Shown: one piece after another, positions 17,099 to 24,709 of the stretch
How positions within the stretch are numbered: the first letter of the stretch is position 1
How the letters are laid out: every line of letters starts with the position of its first letter
Source: Nonomuraea ceibae
Lineage (GTDB): Bacteria > Actinomycetota > Actinomycetes > Streptosporangiales > Streptosporangiaceae
Reading direction: 5' to 3'
DNA: 64,000 nt
Assembly (NCBI RefSeq): GCF_019396325.1
Contig: NZ_JAHKRO010000036.1
Span: 1-64,000 of the forward strand
Program-made: the position numbers and the translations under genes
Notes under the pieces: generated by a model
What the model was told of the DNA's origin: nothing
What the model saw: only the letters and a program-made list of their open reading frames with translations
Database searches by the model: none

Positions 17099-18883
17099 GT
17101 ACAGGGAATCGCGGGGCGTGCCCGACACCACCATCTGCCCGATCCCCGCCACCTGGTCATTTACTGCGTTAAGCCAGGTCGGATCCCTTTTGTAACCGTA
17201 ATACTTAGGCGAGGGACCGGCGTTGATCGTCTTGACCGGGACGACGAACCGCAGCCCGTCCACCGACGCCAACAAGCCGCAGCCCCACGCCGCGACGATC
17301 GGCACCTTGCCCTGGTGCTCGATCAGGATCGCGTTGGCCGCGGCGTGCGTCTCGGCGCGCACGTAGTTCTGATCCACGTGCGAGAGCCGGCCACGGGTCA
17401 GCGCCTCATCCCCAGCCTTGAGCACCGGCGTCAGCCCGACGTTGCACGCCTCGCTGATCAGCAGTGCCACCAGCGATCTTGGCAGGTCGTTCATTCGGGT
17501 GGAGATGTCGGCCAGGTGCACGTAGGCGTCCAGGAACCCGGTCCAGGCGTGCACCTCCAGCAGCAGTTCCGGCAGGTCGATGCGGGGCGGCATGGCCTGG
17601 GGACTCGCCCAGCAGCCGCAGGAACGGGCGCACGGTGTGGTACTTCTCCACCAGCGCGGCGCGTATCGCCGCCTCGGTCGCGCCGTCCCCCTCGGGGACC
17701 AGGTCCTCCACCACGTCCAGCGCGGCGCGGACCTGTTCCTTACTGGTGCCGGCGATCTCGGCCACCGCGGTCCACATCGCTGCCACATCGAGGTCGGCAC
17801 CCTCGTGGTCGATCAGGTCGAGCTGATCGATCAGGACGCGGCCGGCCTTGGCCACCTGCTTGGAGGCCCGCTCCAGCCGGGGTAGCATTCGCAGGCGTTC
17901 GTCGGCGGATTTGCGGCGGGCCGGGCTGATCAGCCTGGTGGCCATCAGCAGTGCGAACAGATCGAGGGCGTCGTCGATCGCCTGGGCCTCCAGGCTCCGG
18001 GTGACCGCCAGCGGCGTCGCTGTCCGGCGCGGCTCGACCAGCCGGTCCAAGGCCGGTGCCTTGCTGCCCGCCCCGTACTTGGACAGGGTCTTCATCCGCC
18101 GCACCGGAACCTTCGACACCGCAACCCGGTCCAGCCCGAAGGCGGCCAGGTTGTCCACCCGCTGCAGCGCCCGCACCATCTCCGTCCCTGACGTGCGCTT
18201 GGGCGCCTGCCGCAGCTTCTCCAACTCTGAGATGCGCGATCCCTCCGGGACCACCAGCAGGTCCGACAACGCGGCCGGCAGGCCCGCATCAGCGCGGCGC
18301 ACCTGCTTGGCCACCACGGTGTACATGCGGATGTCGGCCCGTTCCCGCACGCTGCCCACCAGCCGTTCCAGCACGGTCACCCCCGGCAGCAGCACCCGAT
18401 GCCGCCGCAGCCACGCCACCGACTGCTCGAACAGTGCTACCGGCCCCTCGGCGTGCGTCCACCCCGGCCGTGCAGGAAGGTCCGGAACTGGCGCATCAGC
18501 TGCCGCTCGTCCCAGCTGCTGGTGTCATCGAAGGTGTGGTAACCGTAGGTGTCCCGGATCATCCACGCGTGCTCGTGCGTCGTCTTGGGCCGCTCGGCGT
18601 ACTTCTTGACCTGTGACGCGTCACCGATCCCCAGTTGCTGGGCCAGGTAGTCCACGACCGGCCAGGGCACCGCCAGCGGATCCTCCAGGAACAACCCCTT
18701 GTACCGCACGGTCCCGATCTGGACGGCGACGCCCAGTCGGTGAGAATCGGCCCTCGACTGCGCGATCACATTCCGGTCGAAGCTGTCGTGGAAGAAGAAC
18801 TTCTCCAGGTCTGACAGCGACGGCACCTCGACGAGCGAGGCGCAGGCAACCCGCTGCTCGGCAGACAGAAATCCCGCAGGCAT
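17099..18883 (-). pseudogene. tnpA: Tn3-family transposase TnpA, truncated and frameshifted
   Basis: The N-terminus MPAGFLSAEQRVACASLVEV has the family's DUF4158-type start. A one-base loss near 18460 breaks the frame after FRTFLHGR; the next frame resumes with AWLRRHRVLLPGVTVLERLV. A second shift lies near 17600 between FLRLLGESP and MPPRIDLPELLLEVHAWTG. The final part, HVDQNYVRAETHAAANAILI, VKTINAGPSPKYYGYKRDP and NDQVAGIGQMVVSGTPRDSL, is typical Tn3 TnpA up to about residue 590 of roughly 1000. The DDE catalytic half is missing, replaced by the ECF sigma tail. Confidence 0.92.
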
Positions 18884-18972
18884 AGCCCGCACGGGAGGGC
18901 CATATCAGTCGCGATCAACTCATAGTGATTGACGCCTTACAAGTGAGGATCTTTCGGTCCTAAGTGTGTCTT

Positions 18973-19017
18973 GATCCTTCTCAGCGCCAACGGCTGTCCG
19001 CCGGTTCCTCGACCCCG
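18973..19017. repeat. Right terminal inverted repeat (45 bp) of the Tn3-family element
   Basis: Read on the minus strand it starts CGGGGTCGAGGAACCGG and ends TGAGAAGGATC, matching the left end at 40 of 45 positions. It is followed directly by AGCTA. Confidence 0.92.
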
Positions 19018-19022
19018 AGCTA
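19018..19022. repeat. Right copy of the target-site duplication AGCTA
   Basis: It matches 9134-9138. The last three bases, CTA on this strand, are the TAG stop of the isochorismate synthase gene, so the insertion recreated an intact stop codon. Confidence 0.85.
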
Positions 19023-20252
19023 GCCCTCCAGCGCGTACTGCATGACGCGGAACTTGGCCTGTGCCTCCGCCAGCTCGGCCGCCGGGTCGGAGTCGCCCAT
19101 GATGCCGCCGCCCGCGAACAGCCTGGCCTGGCGGCCCTCCACGATGCCCGAGCGCAGCGCGATGCCCCACTCGCCGTCGCCGTGGGCGTCGATCCAGCCC
19201 ACCGGGCCCGCGTAACCGGCCCGGTCCATGCCCTCGAGCTCGCGGATCACCCGGATAGCGGTGCGCGTCGGGGTGCCGCCGACCGCCGCCGTCGGATGCA
19301 TCGCGGCGACCACGTCGAGCACCGACGCCCCGTCGGCCAGCCGCCCGCTCACGTGGCTGGCCAGGTGCTGCACGTTCGGCAGCACCATCAGCTCCGGCTC
19401 GTCGGGCGTGCGCAGCGACGAGCACAGCGGCGCCAGCGTCTGGCGGACGGAGGCGATCGCGCACTCGTGCTCGTGCCGGTCCTTGGCCGAGGCCAGCAGC
19501 GCCCTGCCGCGCGCCAGGTCGTCGGCCGGGCCGGTGCCGCGCGGCGTCGTGCCTGCCAGCACCAGCGACTCGATCTCCTGCCCGGTGCGCCGGATCAGCA
19601 GCTCCGGCGTCGCCCCGACCAGCCCCGCGACCGAGAACGTGTAGCACTCCGGGTAGCGGCGGGCCAGCCGGATCAGCAGCAGCCGCACGTCGATCGGGTG
19701 CTCGGCGGTCGCCAGCAGGTCGCGGGCCAGCACCACCTTCTCCAGCTCGCCGTCGCGGATGCGCCGCGCCGCCCGCGCCACCACGTGCTCCCATTCGGGC
19801 GCGGTCAGGCTGCCGTCGCCGTAGCTGATGCGGCCCGGGTCGGCCAGCGGCGTGAAAGTCTCCAGCGGCGGGTCCTCGCCGATCGTCGTCAGCCACGCCT
19901 GCCCGCCCTTGCGGGCCAGGACCGCCTGCGGCACGACCAGCGTGGAGCCCGGCGCGTCCTCGTCGAAGGTGAAGGTGCCGAAGGCCACCGGGCCGCTGCC
20001 CGGCGTCCGCACCGCGTCGTCGACGGTGGCGCCGGCGAAGACGGCCGACAGCCAGCGGCGCGCCCAGGTGAACCGGCCGGGGCCGGGCGGCACCTCGGCA
20101 CGGGCGGCCTCGCCCCAGCCGACGAGCCCTTCGCCGTGCCTCACCCAGGCGTACGGGGCGGTCCTGGGGAGGGACGCCAGCAGGTTACCGGGGTCGCGGA
20201 CAGGGGTGGTGCGAACCGGTAGCGGGCGGGTTGTTCCGAGCGCGACACTCAC
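19020..20252 (-). CDS. Isochorismate synthase
   Basis: A 410-residue chorismate-binding enzyme that turns chorismate into isochorismate for menaquinone, siderophore or salicylate synthesis. Core motifs are ELEKVVLARDLLATA, ATPELLIRRTG, LAGTTPRGTGPADD, HPTAAVGGTPTRTA and GWIDAHGDGEWGIALRSGIV, ending AGGGIMGDSDPAAELAE. The Lys in LEKVVLAR fits the general base of MenF/EntC-type synthases rather than anthranilate synthase. GTG 20252 gives the usual length; the frame extends further but without similarity. No men or siderophore genes are adjacent, so the pathway is uncertain. A Tn3 element is inserted exactly at its stop codon. Confidence 0.9.
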   Translation of the reverse strand: MSVALGTTRPLPVRTTPVRDPGNLLASLPRTAPYAWVRHGEGLVGWGEAARAEVPPGPGRFTWARRWLSAVFAGATVDDAVRTPGSGPVAFGTFTFDEDAPGSTLVVPQAVLARKGGQAWLTTIGEDPPLETFTPLADPGRISYGDGSLTAPEWEHVVARAARRIRDGELEKVVLARDLLATAEHPIDVRLLLIRLARRYPECYTFSVAGLVGATPELLIRRTGQEIESLVLAGTTPRGTGPADDLARGRALLASAKDRHEHECAIASVRQTLAPLCSSLRTPDEPELMVLPNVQHLASHVSGRLADGASVLDVVAAMHPTAAVGGTPTRTAIRVIRELEGMDRAGYAGPVGWIDAHGDGEWGIALRSGIVEGRQARLFAGGGIMGDSDPAAELAEAQAKFRVMQYALEG

Positions 20253-20434
20253 TCGACACACTCTATGCGGGAACTGAACACGTTCGACTCGGACCCCCGT
20301 GAATGCGTCGTTACGGCCACAACCCGCAAAGAGGGGCACCCAGAGCCGGCGTCGCACGTCAAGCCGCGATATGAACTCGGTCCCGACACGGCAGTCCTCA
20401 CCCCGACGCCGGGACGGGCCCGTGACCTGCTCTC

Positions 20435-20440
20435 TACCTT
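20435..20440 (+). promoter_or_regulatory. -10 hexamer TACCTT of the SGNH hydrolase gene (leaderless)
   Basis: TACCTT is followed by GGCCGC and the ATG at 20447, with no Shine-Dalgarno sequence. Confidence 0.5.
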
Positions 20441-20446
20441 GGCCGC

Positions 20447-21298
20447 ATGATCGGTCGCCTGGGGCCCGCCGTGGCCGCCCTCGCCGTCCTGGCCGCCTCC
20501 GGCCCCGTGCACGCCGCCGCCGCGGCGGAGCCGGCGCCCCACGTGATGGCGGCGCTCGGCGACTCCATCTCGTCGGGCTTCAACAGCTGCGGCTGGTACG
20601 TCTCCTGCGCCTCCCGGTCCTGGTCGGCCGGCGACCACGCCGCCGTCGACAGCCACTACACCCGGCTGCTGCGCCTCGGCCCCGGTCTCAAGGGGCACAA
20701 CCGCAACTTCGCCGTGCCCGGCTCGACCAGCGCCGACCTGATGGGCCAGGTGCGCCAGGCGATCGAGGCCAAGGCCGACTACGTCACCGTGCTCATCGGC
20801 GCCCAGGACGCCTGCAAGCGCACCGAGCGGGAGATGACCTCCGTCTCCGTCTACCGAAGCCGCATCGACGCCGCCCTGGCCGCGCTGCGAGCCGGCGTGC
20901 CGCAGGCGCGGGTGTTCCTCGCGAGCATCCCCGACCTGCGCAGGCTCTGGCAGGTCGGCAAGGACAACCCGCTGGCGCGCACGTTCTGGACCGTCGGGCG
21001 GATCTGCCAGACGATGCTGGCCCGCCCCGCCTCCGCCAAGAAGGCCGACGCCGACCGGCGGGCCCGCGTGCGCGAGCGCGTCATCGCCTACAACCGCGAG
21101 GCCGCGCGGGCGTGCGCGCTGATGGGACCCTCGTGCCGGACCGACGGCGGCGCGGTCTTCTCCTACCCGTTCACGATCGGCCACCTGAGCAAGTGGGACT
21201 ACTTCCACCCGAACGCCGCCGGCCAGCGGGCGCTGGCCGAGCGCACGTTCACACGCGGCTTCGACTGGCTGGACCCGGCGTCAACGACACTGCCGTAG
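20447..21298 (+). CDS. Secreted SGNH/GDSL-family hydrolase
   Basis: A 283-residue esterase or lipase-like protein. The signal peptide is about residues 1-27 (LGPAVAALAVLAASG, then AAAAAEPAP). Block I is ALGDSISSGF with the nucleophile Ser; the block III equivalent is LIGAQDAC; block V is KWDYFHPNAAGQRALAE with the catalytic Asp and His. Several cysteines suggest disulfides outside the cell. Its last 18 bases overlap the end of the convergent HNH nuclease gene. The substrate is unknown. Confidence 0.9.
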   Translation: MIGRLGPAVAALAVLAASGPVHAAAAAEPAPHVMAALGDSISSGFNSCGWYVSCASRSWSAGDHAAVDSHYTRLLRLGPGLKGHNRNFAVPGSTSADLMGQVRQAIEAKADYVTVLIGAQDACKRTEREMTSVSVYRSRIDAALAALRAGVPQARVFLASIPDLRRLWQVGKDNPLARTFWTVGRICQTMLARPASAKKADADRRARVRERVIAYNREAARACALMGPSCRTDGGAVFSYPFTIGHLSKWDYFHPNAAGQRALAERTFTRGFDWLDPASTTLP

Positions 21299-21997
21299 CA
21301 TCGCGGTCTTGTCGGCCCGCGTCACCGGCAGGTCGTACTTGACGGCCACCTGCGCGAACCGTGTCACGTACGCGCAGCGCACCTGCCGCCGGGGCGGCAG
21401 CCAGCTCGCCGGGCCGGAGGCGTCCTTGGCCTCGTTCGCGCTGCCCTTGACCGGCAGCAGGTTGAGCGGGTCCTGGGCGAAGGCCACCCGCTTGCCCATC
21501 GGCCAGTGCCGCGCGCCCATCCGCCAGCCGTAGGCGAGCGGGACCACATGGTCCACCTGCACCTCGTCGGCGTCGCGCTTGCTCCAGTCGATGCGCTGGC
21601 CGGTGTAGGGGTCGACGAGGTCCATGGCGACGACCTCGCAGTCGGAGCCCGCGCGGTAGCGGATATTGTGGCCGTCGCGGGCCAGCAGGTCGTCGCGGGT
21701 GCGGCAGCCGTTGCGCGCGTAGGGGACACCGGAGGCGGTGTCGGCCCAGTTGCCGCCGTAACGGGTGCGGCGGTAGCCGGAGCTGGAGCCGCGCGCCGCG
21801 ACGCGGACCCGCTCGATCACGCGCCGGGCGGCCGCCCTGTCCTCGGCGGAGGTGATCGGCGCCAGGCCGGGCCGGGTGCCGCTGACGTTGCCCAGCGGGC
21901 TCGTGGCGGTCGCCGGCGGGGCCGACCCGGCGCCGTTGACGGCCGCGGCGACGAGAATGGCCCCTGCGAGGATGGCGACGGCGTCCTTCGTGCTCAA
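21281..21997 (-). CDS. Secreted HNH-family endonuclease (DUF1524/GmrSD-C-like)
   Basis: A 238-residue protein. TTG 21997 was chosen because GGAGG lies five bases upstream and it starts a signal peptide (STKDAVAILAGAILVAAAVN). The mature part has YGGNWADTASGVPYARNGC and the nuclease core VQVDHVVPLAYGWRMGAR, FAQDPLNLLPVKGSANEAK and DASGPASWLPP, the HNH-like DH..N..N pattern of actinobacterial secreted nucleases. Likely an extracellular DNase for nutrition or competition. Its 3' end overlaps the SGNH gene by 18 bases. Confidence 0.9.
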   Translation of the reverse strand: MSTKDAVAILAGAILVAAAVNGAGSAPPATATSPLGNVSGTRPGLAPITSAEDRAAARRVIERVRVAARGSSSGYRRTRYGGNWADTASGVPYARNGCRTRDDLLARDGHNIRYRAGSDCEVVAMDLVDPYTGQRIDWSKRDADEVQVDHVVPLAYGWRMGARHWPMGKRVAFAQDPLNLLPVKGSANEAKDASGPASWLPPRRQVRCAYVTRFAQVAVKYDLPVTRADKTAMLRQCR

Positions 21998-22080
21998 GCA
22001 CGCCTCCGTGGTGATCGGCTTCTCTAGAGAGGTTCCCGGGCCCGGCTGATCTGACACGGTGACCGTTCAGGGAGGAATGT

Positions 22081-22524
22081 GTGGCCGAACGGCCGATTGA
22101 TCCGGATGTGGACCTGCGGGTGCCCGGCCAGCGCGCCGAGGTGGGCTGGGCGGTGCTCGCCGCCATCGCCGCCGGAGGCGCGCTCGGCGCCCTCGCCCGC
22201 CACGGCGCGCAGACCCTGCTCCCCGCCGCGCCCGGCGCCTTCCCGTGGGCGACGTTCCTGGTGAACGTCTCGGGCTGCGCGCTGATCGGCGTCCTCATGG
22301 TGACCATCACCGAGGTACGCCGCGCGCACCGGCTGGTCCGGCCGTTCCTCGGCGTCGGGGTGCTCGGCGGCTTCACCACGTTCTCCACCTACGTCGTGGA
22401 GGCGCGCCGGGTCGTCGCCGACGGCGCCCCGCTGGTCGGCGTCCTCTACCTGGCGGGCACCCTGGCCGCCGCCCTCGCGGCGGTGTGGGCCGGGATGCGC
22501 CTGACCCGGTGGGCGGCCTCGTGA
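22081..22524 (+). CDS. crcB: Fluoride channel subunit CrcB/FluC, first copy
   Basis: A 147-residue membrane protein with four helices and the Fluc signatures GALARHGAQ, FPWATFLVNVSGCALIGVLM (the conserved Asn near the pore) and GGFTTFSTYVVEA. GGAGGA lies upstream of the GTG at 22081. Actinobacteria often use two different Fluc proteins forming a heterodimer, and the next gene overlaps by four bases (GTGA). Together they export fluoride. Confidence 0.93.
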   Translation: MAERPIDPDVDLRVPGQRAEVGWAVLAAIAAGGALGALARHGAQTLLPAAPGAFPWATFLVNVSGCALIGVLMVTITEVRRAHRLVRPFLGVGVLGGFTTFSTYVVEARRVVADGAPLVGVLYLAGTLAAALAAVWAGMRLTRWAAS

Positions 22525-22880
22525 CGGTCCTGCTCGTCGTGCTCGGCGCCGCCGTCGGGGCGCCGCTGCGCTACCTCGCCGACCGGGCCGTCCAGTCCCG
22601 CCACGGCGGCACGTTCCCCTGGGGGACGCTCGCCGTCAACGTCGCCGGATCCGCCGTGCTCGGCTTCCTCACCGCCCTGCCCGCCGGCCCCGCCTGGACC
22701 GCGTTCGCCGCCACCGGCTTCTGCGGGGCACTCACCACGTACTCCACGCTCGGGTACGAGACCGTGCGGCTGGCCGAGGAGGGCGCGAGCCGCAAGGCCG
22801 CCGCCAACGTGCTGGCCAGTGTCGCCGCCGGTCTCCTGGCCGCCGCCGGCGGAGCGGCCCTGGCCCACGCCGTGCTGTAG
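22521..22880 (+). CDS. crcB: Fluoride channel subunit CrcB/FluC, second copy
   Basis: A 119-residue four-helix protein. The GTG at 22521 overlaps the stop of the first copy. Motifs are GAPLRYLADRAV, FPWGTLAVNVAGSAVLGFL and FCGALTTYSTLGYE, the last replacing the usual GGFTTFST. It lacks the first copy's 25-residue N-terminal extension. It presumably pairs with the upstream subunit. Confidence 0.93.
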   Translation: MTVLLVVLGAAVGAPLRYLADRAVQSRHGGTFPWGTLAVNVAGSAVLGFLTALPAGPAWTAFAATGFCGALTTYSTLGYETVRLAEEGASRKAAANVLASVAAGLLAAAGGAALAHAVL

Positions 22881-22895
22881 GCCCGCGCCCGGCGT

Positions 22896-22937
22896 GGCCG
22901 GGCACGACGCTCGCCACGATCCCCGTCGTGCCCGGCC
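22896..22937 (+). terminator. Terminator-like hairpin after the crcB pair
   Basis: GGCCGGGCACGACG and CGTCGTGCCCGGCC are perfect 14-bp arms around a 14-nt loop, starting 15 bases after the second crcB stop. A second 9-bp hairpin (22991-23017, GGGCGCGGG and CCCGCGCCC) follows, then CCCTTTAG. Confidence 0.65.
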
Positions 22938-23069
22938 CGACCAGGGCGCACTTCCCCTGCCACGGCGGTGATCCGTGACAGGGGGCGACCGGGCGCGGGG
23001 CCCCCGTGCCCGCGCCCACGCCCTTTAGAGCACGCCGCCCCGCTTTTGATACGGGGGCTTTTCTAACGG

Positions 23070-23281
23070 ATGTGTATCGACGGGGTTCCTGCCGTCCCGG
23101 TCAACGCGACCACCCGCGCCATCATCGCCGCCCTCGTCCGGGGCGGGCGCGTCCGCCGGGCCTTCCTCGGCCTGATCACCTCGCCCGCCCCGCTGCCGGA
23201 GCCGCTGCGCCGGAGCACCGGGCAGGACAGCGCGCTGCGGGTGGTCGAGGTGATCCCCGGCTCACCGGCGCGCCGAGCCGG
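23070..23281 (+). pseudogene. HtrA/trypsin-like protease remnant (end of protease domain and start of PDZ)
   Basis: The plus strand encodes VPVNATTRAIIAALVRGGRV, RRAFLGL and LRVVEVIPGSPARRAG. This is the junction of the trypsin domain and PDZ domain in actinobacterial HtrA-like proteases (usually IPVNATTR, RRAYLG, VVEVxPGSPA). The preceding catalytic domain is absent, and the reading frame loses similarity at 23283, where the convergent glycosyltransferase gene ends. About 70 residues of a normally 300-400-residue protein remain. Confidence 0.8.
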
Positions 23282-23287
23282 TGGAGC

Positions 23288-24556
23288 TCACCGGTTCCGG
23301 GCTTTGAGCGCGGCCCGTTCGCGGCGCGCCAGCAGGTCGTCCAGCAGCGCGTCCCACTGCTGCCCGACCGCGTCGATGTCGTAGGCCCGGACCGTCTCCA
23401 GCCCGCCGGCGGCCAGGCGGCGGCGCAGCGGCTCGTCCTCGATCACCCGGTTGATGGCGGCGGCCAGGTTGGCGTTGGTGCGCGGCTTGACCATGACCGC
23501 GTCGACCTCGTCGGTCAGCATCTCCTTCGGCCCGTGCGGGCTGTTGAAGCTGACGATCGCCAGGCCCTTGGTCATCGCCTCCAGGAGCGTCATCGAGAAG
23601 CCCTCGTGCCGCGAGCTCATCACGTAGATCGACGCCTTCTCCAGCTCCGCGCCGACGTCGGCGGTGGGGCCGGGCAGCACGACCTTGCCCTCCAGCCCCG
23701 CCTCGGCGATCTGCTCGCGCAGCTTGGGCTCCTGCGGGCCGGCGCCCAGGATGCGCAGCTGCCAGTCGGGATGCGCCTCGGCCACCTGCTCCCAGGCGGT
23801 GATGAGCCGGTGGAAGCCCTTGATGCGGGTCATCCGGCCGATCGCGATCGCCACCTTGGCGTCCAGCTTGGCCAGGTCGCCGGCCATCGGCGGCACGCCG
23901 TTCGGGATGCGGGCGAGCTTGGGGCCCTTGGGCAGGGCCTCGCGGTAGTCGCGCTGGTCGGCCTTGGTCAGCGAGACGAGCGCGTCCAGTCGCCGGTAGC
24001 GCCACTTGATGAGCTTCTGCACCGATTCGGGCTGGGTGCGCAGCGCCACGTGCTCCTGGCCGATCGTGATCACGCTGGGCAGCGCGAGCTGGGCGACGGC
24101 CAGGTTCAGGCCCGGCCGGGTGGCCATCAGCACGCCGCTGTCGAGGGAGCGGATGAAGCGCGCGAGCTTGAGGTCGGTCCACAGGTTGAAGCGGTGATAG
24201 GCGCTCTCCTCCTCGGGGATGAGCTTGCTGGGCCGCTTCGACAGCAGCGTGCGCACCGGGTCGGGCCCGGGGTTCAGCCGGTCGTCCAGATACGTTAAAC
24301 GCACCCGCGGGTCGATGGGGAAGAACGGCTCCTCGGCCTCGCGCAGGATGCTGACGATCTCCACCTCGTGCCGTTCGGCCAGGTAGCCCGCCAGGTTGAA
24401 CACGGTCTTGATGGTGCCGCCCATCCCGTTGGCGTGCAGCAGGAGGATCCTGATGCGCCGGGTGGACGGCGGTGGCGCATGCCGTGCCTTGCGCTGGTTG
24501 TAGCCCCGATACAGGCGGGCCATCGCCGATTTGCCTTTACGCGCCAGTCCGCGCAC
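23288..24556 (-). CDS. Family 4 glycosyltransferase
   Basis: A 422-residue GT-B fold enzyme. The N-terminal domain starts RIRILLLHANGMGGTIKTVF after a basic leader (MRGLARKGKSAMARLYRGYN). The C-terminal nucleotide-sugar domain has AIAIGRMTRIKGFHRLITAW, the donor-binding SSRHEGFSMTLLEAMTKGLA (EX7E) and SFNSPHGPKEML. Proteins of this shape transfer sugars to wall polymers such as teichoic or teichuronic acids; the acceptor is unknown here. The GTG at 24556 is weakly supported; ATG 24520 (MARLYRGYN) is an alternative. Upstream 24557-24709 shows no gene. Confidence 0.9.
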   Translation of the reverse strand: MRGLARKGKSAMARLYRGYNQRKARHAPPPSTRRIRILLLHANGMGGTIKTVFNLAGYLAERHEVEIVSILREAEEPFFPIDPRVRLTYLDDRLNPGPDPVRTLLSKRPSKLIPEEESAYHRFNLWTDLKLARFIRSLDSGVLMATRPGLNLAVAQLALPSVITIGQEHVALRTQPESVQKLIKWRYRRLDALVSLTKADQRDYREALPKGPKLARIPNGVPPMAGDLAKLDAKVAIAIGRMTRIKGFHRLITAWEQVAEAHPDWQLRILGAGPQEPKLREQIAEAGLEGKVVLPGPTADVGAELEKASIYVMSSRHEGFSMTLLEAMTKGLAIVSFNSPHGPKEMLTDEVDAVMVKPRTNANLAAAINRVIEDEPLRRRLAAGGLETVRAYDIDAVGQQWDALLDDLLARRERAALKARNR

Positions 24557-24709
24557 CTGTAGAACCCCCGATCAGCCGACAATACGGTCAAACGCGAGGC
24601 CGGCGGCGAGAGCGGATCTCACCACCGGCAGCGTGTCGAGCGAGTGGTCTGCACCGTCCATCCCCGTGGCGCTATCCACTTCTATGATCTTTAGACGCCA
24701 TAGGGGGTA

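Larger units (their letters stand above)
9139..19017. mobile_element. Decayed Tn3-family transposon carrying a DNase-type polymorphic toxin and immunity gene
   Basis: The element is bounded by 45-bp inverted repeats and flanked by AGCTA on both sides. From left to right it holds a frameshifted serine resolvase, a res-like palindrome, an aldo/keto reductase remnant, a giant secreted NucA/NucB-domain protein, a small putative immunity gene, a broken CU044_5270-family gene, the tail of an ECF sigma factor and a truncated, frameshifted TnpA. TnpA lacks its DDE catalytic half, so the element cannot move by itself. TnpA reads inwards from the right end, which differs from the classic Tn3 and Tn21 layouts. 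Removing 9139-19022 rejoins yigZ and the isochorismate synthase gene as convergent neighbours. Confidence 0.92.

Noticed and set aside
22000-22080. Fluoride riboswitch upstream of the crcB pair
   Set aside because: The leader has GGTGATCGG and CTGATCTGAC, which loosely recall the motif, but the order, spacing and pseudoknot pairing of the crcB riboswitch are not present.
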